Positions 25,401 through 33,611 of a stretch of DNA of 64,000 nt are shown here, piece after piece. The DNA lies in contig JAQSEB010000010.1 of assembly GCA_030063045.1 (NCBI GenBank), positions 1,178,001 to 1,242,000 on the forward strand. The letters run 5' to 3'. The DNA is from Pratylenchus scribneri (lineage: Eukaryota > Nematoda > Chromadorea > Rhabditida > Pratylenchidae). Within the stretch, counting starts at the first letter, position 1. The number at the start of each line of letters is the position of its first letter. The notes below the pieces were generated by a model that was not told the origin of the DNA, ran no database searches, and saw only the letters and a list, made by a program, of their open reading frames with translations. Both the position numbers and the translations under genes were made by a program.

Positions 25401-28400
25401 TAACTCATCACGGACAGAACCAATTTCGTCAATTTTAGTATCAAATTAAAGAGAAGACCTTTGGCTATCCAATGAAATTAATTTTATTTAAATTGTTTTT
25501 AGAATTATTGGAGTTGTGTCCCAAAAAACCATTTTTAATGTTCTTTACTATGGATTGGAAAAATTGCCATTGGTTTTTTGGTCACAACTCCATCAATTCT
25601 GAATCAATTTAAATAAAATTAATATTATTGGATAGCCAAAAGTCTGCTCTTTAATTTGATACCAAAATCATCAAAATTGGTCCATTCCTTGATGAGTTAT
25701 TTTAAATGGCGTCAAGTTGGTTTCACGCAAAGTTGAGGCTTAACCCACGAACCGTGCCAATCCATTCAGCGGAGAATTCAATGCACATTTTGTGCCACTT
25801 TTTTGTGTGCCAACACCGAACACTCGAGATTGGATGCAAGCATCGTAGCGATCAAAGAGGGCACAAACTGGTTGTAGGAGGGAGGATTGATTGGAGAGAA
25901 GTGCACCAAGGGAGGGAAGGCGCTGCAGGCGAGCGGGCAAATCGGCCAATTCAGCGAGGCAAAGCATTCCGGTTTCCTAAAAATTGAATGGAATTTTGAT
26001 TGTTTTACAAGGATTCCATCATTTATGATGGCAAATATTTTAGCTATCTTTCAAGCATAATTAATTAAATTTCACCCCATTGGATAATATCCTTTCTTTG
26101 GAACATTTTTAATTCCAAAATAATTAAACCAAAAATACAAAATTGGAAGGAAGAAGCCTATCTTTCCGGAGTGCCTTTTGAATGGAACCAATGATTTATA
26201 AATACCCAAATTTTGGCAAATATCAATAATATTTGAAGCTAATAATTAAATTAAATATAATTTCTACCATTATGTTTCTTTCAATAGAGTATAATATAAA
26301 ATGATCGATTCAAAAACATAAATTGCACAATGGTTATTGTCAAAAAAAATGTTGGGAACATTTCCCTGATTTGGGGCCTATTTTTCCGCCTTTTTTGGGG
26401 CATAACTTTTTTTCCATTTCTATAAAATCCAAAAATTCTTTCTCTAATTAACTCATTCCAACAAAAGCAACAACATTTACTTAATATTTAAGCAAAATAT
26501 TAATTTAAAAATTGGTGCACAAATTCGAGTAATTCCACTTGGTTTTTGAGACCAATATATTTTTAGGGCAAATACCTATCCATTCTTTTCTTTTCAATTT
26601 TAAAAATCCGATTTTTAATTAAATTTTATTTTCAAATTTTCCAACAATTCACCACAACCAACTTCCTGATCCGCTGAACATGGACTGTGCGCAGGCCGAA
26701 ATGGGAATTGCTGCCTATTTTGTCCATTTGATGGTCGATCATTGTTGGCAGCTTCCTTTTGTTGATAACATTGCCGAGCAATTGCCTCGTCATTCAATTG
26801 TTCCTTAAATTAATGAATCAAAATTCAAAATTGCTCATATTTAGGAAATTCTCATCTTGTCGACATTTAAAATAACTCATCAAATAATGAATCAATTTTG
26901 ATAATTTTTGTATAAAATTAAAGAACATACTTTTGGCTATCAAATGAAATTAATTTTATTTTAATTGATTCAGAATTGATGAAGGTATGGCCAAAAAACT
27001 ACTGAAAATTTTGCTAATCCATAAAAAGCCAATTTTGAATGGATTTTTGGGCATAACTTCGTCATTTCTGAACGAATATAAATAAAATAAATATAATTTT
27101 AATAGCTAAAAGTCTTCTCTTTAATTTGATACTAAAATCATCAAAATTGCTTCAGTCCTTGATGAGCTATTTTAAAAGATGCCAAGTTAGGTTATTCCCC
27201 CTTCTAGTAAATTTGCCTGAATGCCAATCACGGCTTCCTGAATTTCAATGGGGCAAATTTCATTCAATGTCCGCAGGGAACAATCCAAATTTTTACTGAA
27301 TCCTTCCAAAATGTCGCACGTTGAATTTGTTTGAATTGGCTAAAGGAAATCATTTACAAAAATACACATTTCCTTCCGTAATAGGATAATTGAATAGGCC
27401 GATTGAGTAAATGGAATGTTTTTTGGCCATATCTCGCGAAGGAAACAACCAATTCCGGAAGGCGATATGCCATTTGAAAGCTCTAAATGTCCTCTAAAAA
27501 GTAGCTAATCTAATTGTTTTTTGTAATGTTAAAATAATTTGTAAAATAAGCGGCTTTTCCTCAAACAACAAATATACAGGTTTATTACACTCAAAGACGT
27601 GTAACTTTTTAAAGCCTCGATTTTATAAAACATAAAATGGCAACTTTGTATAGGATACTTTGAGCTTTCCAAAGGTATATCACCTCCTCTGCTTGGCAAA
27701 TTCCTCGTTGAGCTATGGTCCAAAAACCCAGACAAATTCAATTATTCCCTTCTTATTTCCCCTCTCCACTTTTTGATGGCATTTTTTGCCCTCCCTCTTG
27801 GCCAATTCCTCAAAGCATTTCCGGCCCTCTGTTCCAGTGAACACGTCCAGTCGATCGCAAATCTGTTTAAATATAAATTTATAAAATACGAAAATATTTT
27901 CGATTGCACTTTTGCCAAAATTGGTGTGGCCAATTCCTCCTCCTCCTCCTTCTGATTTTGGCAAACGCTTTCGGCTCCATTGAACATGGAAATGGCATCC
28001 CAAGGCGATGAAGCCTCATCTTTAATCATTGATCCGGTAACCGTTTCCGTAGGCATTGTCAGTGGCTCCAATGTAGGCGTTTTCCCTTCTTCCTCTCTAT
28101 TTTCCTCCACTTCTGTTGATTCATTTCCCTCCACGGCCATTTCCGTTTCAGCCGATGATGATTCAACTGTATTCGGTGTATTGTCCAGCTGGCATTCCAG
28201 CTCCTGGGCCCAATGTTCACTCTCTTGATGCAATGGGGCCAACTTAAAATTGGCACATAAAAATGACACAGAGTTTGACCCAACTTTGCGCCGTTTAAAA
28301 TTGAATTGCTCATCAAGGAATGAATCAATTTTGATGATTTTAGTATCAAATTAAAGAGCAGACTTTTGGCTATCAAATGAAATTAATTTTATTTAAATCG

Positions 28401-30712
28401 GTTCAAAATTGAAGAAATTATGGCCAAAAAGCATTTATAATGACCTTTATAATGGATTATCGAAATTTTCAATGGTTTTTTGGGCATAAATTCTTAATTT
28501 CTTTAATAATTTAAATACAATTAATTTCATTAAATAGCCAAAAGTCTGCTCTTTAATTTGATAAGAAAATTATTAAAACTGATTCAGTCTTTGATGAGTT
28601 ATTCTAGGCATCAATTGGGCTCCAGAATTTGGCTGAATGCCAATTTCCAACCATTTCCAACGCTGAATCGGCGCATTCCGCAGGAGGAGCTGACTCTAAA
28701 CATCGAAAATGCACGGAGGATTGGGCCAGCAGTGAGCATGGCAATGAAACATTTTGGCCAGGTGGCAATGCTGGCATTGGACAATGTTTGGAGGAGGAAA
28801 GGCAATCGGGCTGGTCGCGAAGGGCAGGGCCCAACAATTCGCAGAGGAACATTTGAAGGCGAGGCCATGTGGAGGTGGCGGCATTGTCATTTGGAGCTTT
28901 GTTTGGGGCAAGAAGGAAAGAGCAACCCTGAAGAATGAGTCGACCGGATCTAAAAGAGTTTTAAGGGAATATTGTTTTATGAAATCAAATATTGGGAGCA
29001 ACTTGACGCCGTTTAAAATAACTCATCAAGGAGTGAACCAATTTTGACTATTTTAGTATTAAATTAAAGAGCAGACTTTTAGCTATCAAATGATATTAAT
29101 TATATTTAAATTGGTTCAGAATTGATAAAGTTATGGCCAAAAAACCAATAGGAATTTTGTTAACACAAAGTAAAGGAGATTTTTAATTGGTTTTTTAGTC
29201 TAAAATTTCATCAGTTTGAAACTAATTTAAATAATTAATATAATTGGCTAAACAGTAGTTTGTTCTTTAATTTGATACTAAAATTTGGTTCACTCCTTTA
29301 TAATCTATTTTATAACGGCAATAAGTTGTGGCATAAACAGACTGGAGGGGACGATCAAAAAAGTCGGGCAATTGTTGGCCAATTTGTTGAATCCATTCCT
29401 CCAGTGAATTGGCTGGTGCTAATGTGGCCGTCGCAAATGGATCCACCTAAAAATGGGGAATTCAATCCATTCCATCCATTCGGAGTAGGGAACAATCAGT
29501 ACCACCAATAAAGCTCCCAAGTCTTTTTGACCCATAATTAAAAGAGGCAATTGCCAATTCGGAAAGGCAATATACTATTCGAAAGCCAAAAATGTCCTCT
29601 ACAATTAGGCCTTTTAAATTTTATGAAAATCAACACTTTTTAAAAATTTACATTAGTTTTAGATTTGTTGAATAGTAGGTGGAAAAACAGGCGGAATTAT
29701 TCTAAGTAAAATCAGAACAGGCGGAATTATTAAAAATCAGAACAGGCGGAATTATTAAAAATCAGAACAGGCGGAATTATTAAAATCAGAACAGGCGGAA
29801 TTATTAAAATCAGAACAGGCGGAATTATTAAAATCAGAACAGGCGGAATTATTAAAATCAGAACAGGCGGAATTATTAAAAATCAGAACAGGCGGAATTA
29901 TTAAAATCAGAACAGGCGGAATTATTAAAAATCAGAACAGGCGGAATTATTAAAATCAGAACAGGCGGAATTATTAAAAATCAGAAAAGGCGGAATTATT
30001 AAAATCAGAACAGGCGGAATTATTAAAATCAGAACAGGCGGAATTATTAAAAATCAGAACAGGCGGAATTATTAAAATCAGAACAGGCGGAATTATTAAA
30101 AATCAGAACAGGCGGAATTATTAAAATCAGAACAGGCGGAATTATTAAAAATCAGAACAGGCGGAATTATTAAAATCAGAACAGGCGGAATTATTAAAAT
30201 CAGAACAGGCGGAAAAATTTTTTATAGATTATTGGAATAAACCCGAATGTTTGTTGGAGGAAAACCCGCTTATTTTACAAATTCTTTTAACATTTCAAAA
30301 AACAATTAAAAAGGGCTACTTTTTAGAGGACATTTAGGGCTTTAAAATTGCATATTGCCTTCCTGAATTGGTTAATTCCTTTTCGAGATATGGCCAAGTG
30401 AATGGCCTTCTATTTCCCATTCTTTTATACCTCCATTATTCCACTCCCATTGTTGTTGACGTTAGCATTTCCCAAAAGTGCCTTCCGTTCATCCGCCCCA
30501 TCCTCACAATCCGGCTCCCCATCGCCAACCCAATCGGCCGGAATACAATTCCCTTGGCCCGGACAAATGAATGAATCGGGGGCACAATTTGAGGTAGAAT
30601 TGGTGGGATTCTTGCCATCATTTAATGCAAATGAATTGGAGAAAAGTAGGAAAAGGACGAAAAAGAGCAAGACGGATGAATGGGGATTGTTGTTGACCGA
30701 GACCATGACCAC
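13497..30712 (-). CDS. Large secreted, probably GPI-anchored LDLa plus multi-cysteine-module protein
   Basis: The 26 exons (transcript order) are 30712-30431, 29446-29339, 28927-28652, 28242-27910, 27862-27770, 27339-27232, 26803-26663, 25976-25753, 25328-25182, 24785-24644, 24115-23864, 23404-23231, 22770-22552, 21977-21903, 21276-21219, 21172-21103, 20144-20057, 20009-19782, 19732-19704, 19045-18871, 18403-18131, 17363-17058, 16535-16464, 16075-15905, 14538-14296, 13697-13497. All phases fit and give about 1,495 residues. The N-terminus is a signal peptide followed by an LDLa-like module (GNCIPADWVGDGEPDCEDG) with only four of six cysteines. Then come repeated cysteine modules such as FCKAFYSLRDAFKC and CAAFTNFTECQAQLPPQC, resembling nematode DUF19/T20D4.11 domains. 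The last exon has a Ser/Thr-rich stretch and a hydrophobic tail, as in GPI signals. Exon 14 start and exon 22 end have alternatives. The function is unknown; an extracellular surface role is inferred. Confidence 0.75.
13736..13843. mobile_element. Family F palindromic element, compact copy
   Basis: This is a near-perfect palindrome: TACCGTATTTATTCTATTAG on the left and its reverse complement on the right. TA at each end fits a mariner-like TA target. It is in the last intron of the minus-strand gene. Confidence 0.75.
13845..14250. mobile_element. Family C palindromic element
   Basis: TCAATGGTTTTTCCTAAACC opens and GGTTTAGGATAAATCATTGAA closes it. The interior has AATCGATAGATCTCATC and repeated AAACCGTTTAAACC. 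It lies in intron 25 of the minus-strand gene. Confidence 0.7.
14545..15850. mobile_element. Cluster of full and partial family B elements
   Basis: At least four incomplete B units follow each other in the 1,366-bp intron 24. Each has GTCCTCTAAAAAGTGG or its GAGGACACTTTGGGCTTTC counterpart and a TCGAGATATGG-type end. The arrangement suggests repeated nested insertion or tandem copying. Confidence 0.65.
16130..16440. mobile_element. Family D palindromic repeat
   Basis: TTTTATTGCATTTTTCTAAT and AAATTTTCCTCTTAAAAAATG phrases match other D copies. It fills intron 23 of the minus-strand gene. Confidence 0.55.
16728..17046. mobile_element. Family A palindromic element, copy 1
   Basis: The right end reads GAGTTATTTTAAACGGCGTC and the left end is a decayed inverted copy. 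It lies in intron 22, ending about 12 bp from the donor of exon 22. Confidence 0.8.
17420..17764. mobile_element. Family A palindromic element, copy 2
   Basis: AACTTGACGCC plus AATAACTCATCAAGG begin it, and TGATGAGTTATT plus GGAGTCAAGTT end it. It shares intron 21 with the family B copy that starts only about 15 bp further on. Confidence 0.85.
17780..18110. mobile_element. Family B palindromic element
   Basis: TTTGGTTCATATCTCAACGA begins it, and GGTTGCTTCCTTCTCGAGAT lies at the other end. The centre has AATAAACCCAAATATTTG. It lies in intron 21, ending about 20 bp before exon 21. Confidence 0.8.
18480..18822. mobile_element. Family A palindromic element, copy 3
   Basis: CAACTTGGCGCCGTGTAAAA opens and TTTTAAAAAGCGCTAAG closes it. 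It lies in intron 20, between exons 20 and 21. Confidence 0.85.
19211..19546. mobile_element. Family A palindromic element, copy 4
   Basis: TTGATGCTGTTTAAAATAAT opens and ATTTTAAACGGCGTCAAG closes it. The core has GAGCAGACTTTTGGCTATC and its inverted copy. It lies in intron 19. Confidence 0.85.
20262..20570. mobile_element. Family B palindromic element
   Basis: It runs from ACCGAGGCAATTGCCAA to GCTTCCTTCTCGAGATATGG, with AAGTGTCCTCTA and TTAGAGGACATTTAGGG as mirrored inner blocks. It lies in intron 16. Confidence 0.8.
20937..21069. mobile_element. Family F palindromic element
   Basis: ATCTAATAGAAGCCCA on the left and TGGGCTTCTAAAAGAG plus TTTACGGTA on the right are inverted repeats. It is the second element in intron 16. 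Confidence 0.65.
21422..21553. mobile_element. Family F-like element with diverged core
   Basis: TTACCGTAAATTTAAATTCC and TAAAAGAGAATTTACGGTAT bound it, but the usual AGAAGCCC core is absent. It lies in intron 14 of the minus-strand gene. Confidence 0.55.
22113..22455. mobile_element. Family A palindromic element, copy 5
   Basis: CTCGACGCCGTTTCGAATAA opens and TTTTAAACGGTGCTAAGTTG closes it. It lies in intron 13. Confidence 0.85.
22940..23165. repeat. Short tandem repeat with AAACCGGTTTGGCC core
   Basis: About five imperfect units of roughly 35-40 bp carry AAACCGGTTTGGCCAATGAA. They lie in intron 12, one of two long introns of this gene without a clear palindromic element. Confidence 0.7.
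23459..23796. mobile_element. Family A palindromic element, copy 6
   Basis: AATTTGACGCCGTTTAGAAT opens and TTTAAACGGCGCCAAAT closes it. It lies in intron 11. Its right flank (CCAATGATAATTTGGG) resembles the flanks of copies 3 and 5. Confidence 0.85.
24160..24460. mobile_element. Family B palindromic element
   Basis: TTTTGGCCCATAGCTCAACG opens it. Mirrored CGATATACC and GGCATATCG blocks and the GGAGGAAAAGCCGC centre match the other B copies. It lies in intron 10. Confidence 0.8.
24868..25175. mobile_element. Family B palindromic element
   Basis: ATATTTCGAGAAGGAAGCAA opens and CTCTTTTAGATATGGCC closes it. It fills intron 9, reaching to within a few bases of exon 9. Confidence 0.8.
25381..25720. 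mobile_element. Family A palindromic element, copy 7
   Basis: CAACTTGGCGCCGTTTAAAA opens and TTTAAATGGCGTCAAGTTGG closes it. It occupies most of intron 8. Confidence 0.9.
25977..26662 (-). other. Intron 7, no element recognised
   Basis: This 686-bp AT-rich intron of the minus-strand gene shows no palindromic element, SINE core or tandem repeat that I can identify. Confidence 0.5.
26856..27191. mobile_element. Family A palindromic element, copy 8
   Basis: TTGTCGACATTTAAAATAAC opens and TTTTAAAAGATGCCAAGTT closes it. It occupies most of intron 6. Confidence 0.85.
27420..27725. mobile_element. Family B palindromic element
   Basis: TTTTGGCCATATCTCGCGAA opens and TCGTTGAGCTATGGTCC closes it. 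It occupies most of intron 5. Confidence 0.8.
28280..28610. mobile_element. Family A palindromic element, copy 9
   Basis: CAACTTTGCGCCGTTTAAAA opens, and GATGAGTTATTCTAGG plus CATCAATTGG lie at the other end. It lies in intron 3. Confidence 0.85.
28999..29330. mobile_element. Family A palindromic element, copy 10
   Basis: CAACTTGACGCCGTTTAAAA opens and TATTTTATAACGGCAATAAG closes it. It nearly fills intron 2 and ends about 9 bp from the donor. Confidence 0.85.
29523..30400. mobile_element. Family B element split by a minisatellite
   Basis: The left part (29523 to about 29690) has ATTGCCAATTCGGAAAGG and AAATGTCCTCTAC. The right part (about 30232-30400) resumes with GGAATAAACCCGAATG and ends TTTTCGAGATATGGCC. 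The minisatellite at 29690-30215 sits between them, near the element centre. It lies in intron 1 of the minus-strand gene. Confidence 0.8.
29690..30215 (-). repeat. 24-bp minisatellite, about 22 copies, reverse of the 9.7-kb array
   Basis: The plus-strand unit is AGAACAGGCGGAATTATTAA plus AATC, the exact reverse complement of the unit at 9670-10090. Units alternate between four and five A before TCAG. Relative to transcription of the host gene (minus strand) the orientation is the same as in the other array. Confidence 0.95.
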
Positions 30713-30796
30713 TTGTTAACTAGGGACAATTGAAGAGAAATTAAATAGATTTTAATGGAAAAAATGGACGAAGGATGAGGAATTGCAATGTACATG

Positions 30797-30978
30797 TACC
30801 GTATTTTTTTTATTAGTGGCCTTGAGGCTATTATTTCTCAGAGAACCTCCAAAGAGGCAAAAAAAAATTATTTTTTTTTTAAAAATTTTATTTTCTCTTT
30901 AAAAACCCAAAAAAGGAGACTATTATTGGAGGGGGCTTCTATACTAGAGAATGGGCCATTAATAGAAAAAATACGATA
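30797..30978. mobile_element. Family F palindromic element
   Basis: TACCGTATTTTTTTTATTAG opens, and CATTAATAGAAAAAATACG plus ATA closes it. It lies just upstream of the start codon of the minus-strand gene. Confidence 0.65.
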
Positions 30979-31025
30979 TTTTTAATTCATTTCATTTGGA
31001 AATGTAATGTAAAGATTGGAATCAA

Positions 31026-31130
31026 CCCCCCCCCCCCCCCCAAAAAAAATAATTCCTCTGCGCGGATTTGAACCCGGGACCCCCAAATTAAAAGTGAATG
31101 GTCCTCCCATTAGGAAAGGTCAAAAATTTT
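31026..31130 (-). mobile_element. Poly-C run and family S fragment
   Basis: A run of about 15 C is followed by GCGGATTTGAACCCGGGACC, the reverse-strand B-box core of family S. Confidence 0.5.
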
Positions 31131-31414
31131 CAAAAAATTTTTTTTATAAAATTTCTTTATAATTTGATGAAAGAATTGCGCGCGGAAGAGCAGCGAAATG
31201 TGGTGATGAATTGTGTGAATGAACGGAATTGGAATTGGATTGTTAGGAAGGGGGGCACTGTCCACCATCCCCCCCCCCCTCCCCCTCATATAATATTTTC
31301 CATCCATTTCGTCCATTCATTCTCCCTCTTTTCCTTCCCAATTCCATTTTCCATTCAGTCAGCCGGCAGCCGGTGGTGGTTGTGTTTCCGTGTTCTCCCC
31401 ATGCACACGATCAT

Positions 31415-32250
31415 TCGATTCCATATATCCTCACTTTCCGCGCATATTCTATCCAGCAGCTTTGGGGCTAGGGTCGATGGCATCCTCTCCAAAACAAAAA
31501 TGGGGCAAAGGAACAGCCAAACAAGGGGAACAAACCAGAAAATATTGGGTGGGATGGATTTTGAAAAGAGAGGAAGGGACGCTCTACGGTTTAAAGGGCA
31601 GATTGGATTTAAAAGGCATATGGAACGGCATGGATTTGTGAAATGCATACATGGAAAAGTATGGATTTGTGGGGTGGATGAATGTATTGGAATGAAAATC
31701 ACCATTGGATTGCTTCCATTCGAATCCTCCACAGTCCACACTTTCCGCGCATTCAATCCAGCAACTAGGATGGGGGAGGGGTGAGGCTAGGGCTAGGTTC
31801 GACGGTATCCCCTCCAAACAAAAATGGGGCATAGCACACAGCCAAACAGGGGAACAAACCAGAAAATATGGTGGAGGGGGGAATGGATTTTTGAAAAGAG
31901 GAAGGGACCGCGCGTTGATGCCTGGTTTAAAAACATGAAAAGGAGGCGATTGGATTTGAAAAGGTACGGAACGGTATGGATTCGTTGGGTGGATGAATGG
32001 ATGGGAGGAAATTGGCCATCCGATTGCTTCCATTCGAATCCTCCACAGTCCACACTTTCCGCGCATTCAATCCAGCAGCTTTGGACTAGGGCTAGGTCGA
32101 TGGCATATGGCATCCCCCTCCGCTCCAAACAAAAATGGGGCAAATAGCCAAATAAGTGGGGAAGGAAGAATTTTGAAAAGAAAGGGACCCGGTTTAAAGG
32201 AGACGATTGGATTTGTGGAACGTACACGGAACGGTATGGATTTGTGGGGG
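31415..32250. repeat. Tandem repeat of about 310 bp, 2.7 copies
   Basis: CTTTCCGCGCAT recurs at about 31434, 31741 and 32055. Each is followed by TCCAGCAGCTTTGG-like, GGCTAGGG and AAACAAAAATGGGGC phrases. The units have diverged by small indels that shift the frame, so the open frames across them are not convincing genes. It lies between two divergent genes. Confidence 0.8.
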
Positions 32251-32463
32251 TAAATTGATGGGATGAACCGAAACTGGAAAATAGATGGTCGGTTATTTGG
32301 TATCCCCTTCCATTCATCACCAATCCCTTCATCCACCATTCCCGGCGGTGTGTGGCGCAACAATCCAATTCGCGAAATTGTGACTGGCAATGGGATGGAA
32401 GGATGGATGGGATGGATTATCATCATCGGAAGAATAGGAAGAGGTTTTGGTTTTGGACGAGAA

Positions 32464-32486
32464 ATGGGGGGGGGGGGGGGGGGGGA
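32464..32486. repeat. Poly-G run
   Basis: More than 15 consecutive G occur here. With the C runs at 31026 and 31270 they make this spacer unusual in an AT-rich genome. Confidence 0.9.
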
Positions 32487-32859
32487 CAGCCGCAAAACCC
32501 CAACGGCAAAAATTGGGTCATTATCAAGTGGACTGCCGGCAGCAGGGGAGGAAATTGGGGAATGAATCGAGAGCACAAAACGATGTGTGATGACTGATGG
32601 CTACGAGAATGATGACACTGATTTGGAGGGACCAACCAAAAAGATGGAGAATTTGCGGATGATGCAAAAGTGGCAACTGGCAACAATTGTGTCTCATTGG
32701 CTGGCACTAAAAATAGTCCAAATATAAGCGAAGTTAACGATGATTATTTGCATATTTTTCTGATGATTCAAATGAAATTTTTGACATTCCAAATTTGTGG
32801 ATTCATTCACTTTTGGGAAATAAATACTTATTTAAAATAGCAAAAAGATTATAACGATT

Positions 32860-33105
32860 CAATGGTTTATCATAGATCCCAAACTCTATATTCAATCGAT
32901 ATTGTTTGATATTGAAATGATTCGGCTTAGATTTAACCAATTTTATCTTAGTTTTGAACCAAAAACCCAAAGATGGTTTAAACGGTTTAAATCCCTTAAT
33001 TTTTAATCAAACCATGACAAATTATATACCAATCGACGCGTCTTGACGAGATCTATCAATTGGGTATAGGGTTTGGTGGTCTAGGACAAACCATTAAACC
33101 GAAAA
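32860..33105. mobile_element. Family C palindromic element
   Basis: CAATGGTTTATCATAGATCCC opens and GGTCTAGGACAAACCATTAAA closes it. The mirrored inner AATCGATATTG and CAATCGACGCG blocks match family C. The remaining 33105-33611 holds no visible gene and is the likely upstream region of the RhoGAP gene. Confidence 0.7.
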
Positions 33106-33611
33106 TTCTGAATTTCACTATTGATTTTTTGATTATGGTAGAAAAAGGAATATTTGTTTATTAATTTGAATTAAAATGACATTTTGTCCTTATGTAAAAT
33201 TTTATTTTTTTGATCGATTTGGATTTGTTGTTGAAATGAAAATGGATCAAAACTTGCGCAGTGCGCATTCGGAATTGGCTATTGATATTTGATGTTGCAT
33301 CTATTTAGATGTCCATACTCCATAAACAGTAAAATTATTCCCATTCTAAGTTATCATTAAAATGATGAACCAATCATCAGAGTTTTAGGCCTTCAAAACA
33401 TGTTTTTAATCCTTTTTACAACAAGCTAATTGTGTTCAATCACTCACAATTAAACTTCAAAATCCTTGTTTTCAACACATTTTTATTAAACATTTTGATT
33501 TTGGTTTTATTAATTAATAAATAATACACTCAAAATTAAGCTTAATTTATTGCCAAATATTTATTTTGTATTGCCAATTAGAAAATTAGAAAAGAACTGC
33601 TCTGAACTGTG

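Noticed and set aside
16462..28938. Plus-strand open frames opposite the minus-strand gene (for example 28558-28938 and 18048-18458)
   Set aside because: They are antisense shadows of cysteine-module exons; only the minus-strand frames join with correct splice sites and phases.
9670..30215. The 24-bp arrays as CRISPR
   Set aside because: The repeats are head-to-tail without unique spacers, in introns of a eukaryotic genome.
31098..32707. Many overlapping open frames on both strands, some over 150 codons
   Set aside because: They run through the 310-bp tandem repeat and homopolymer runs, shift frame between units and show no domain motifs.
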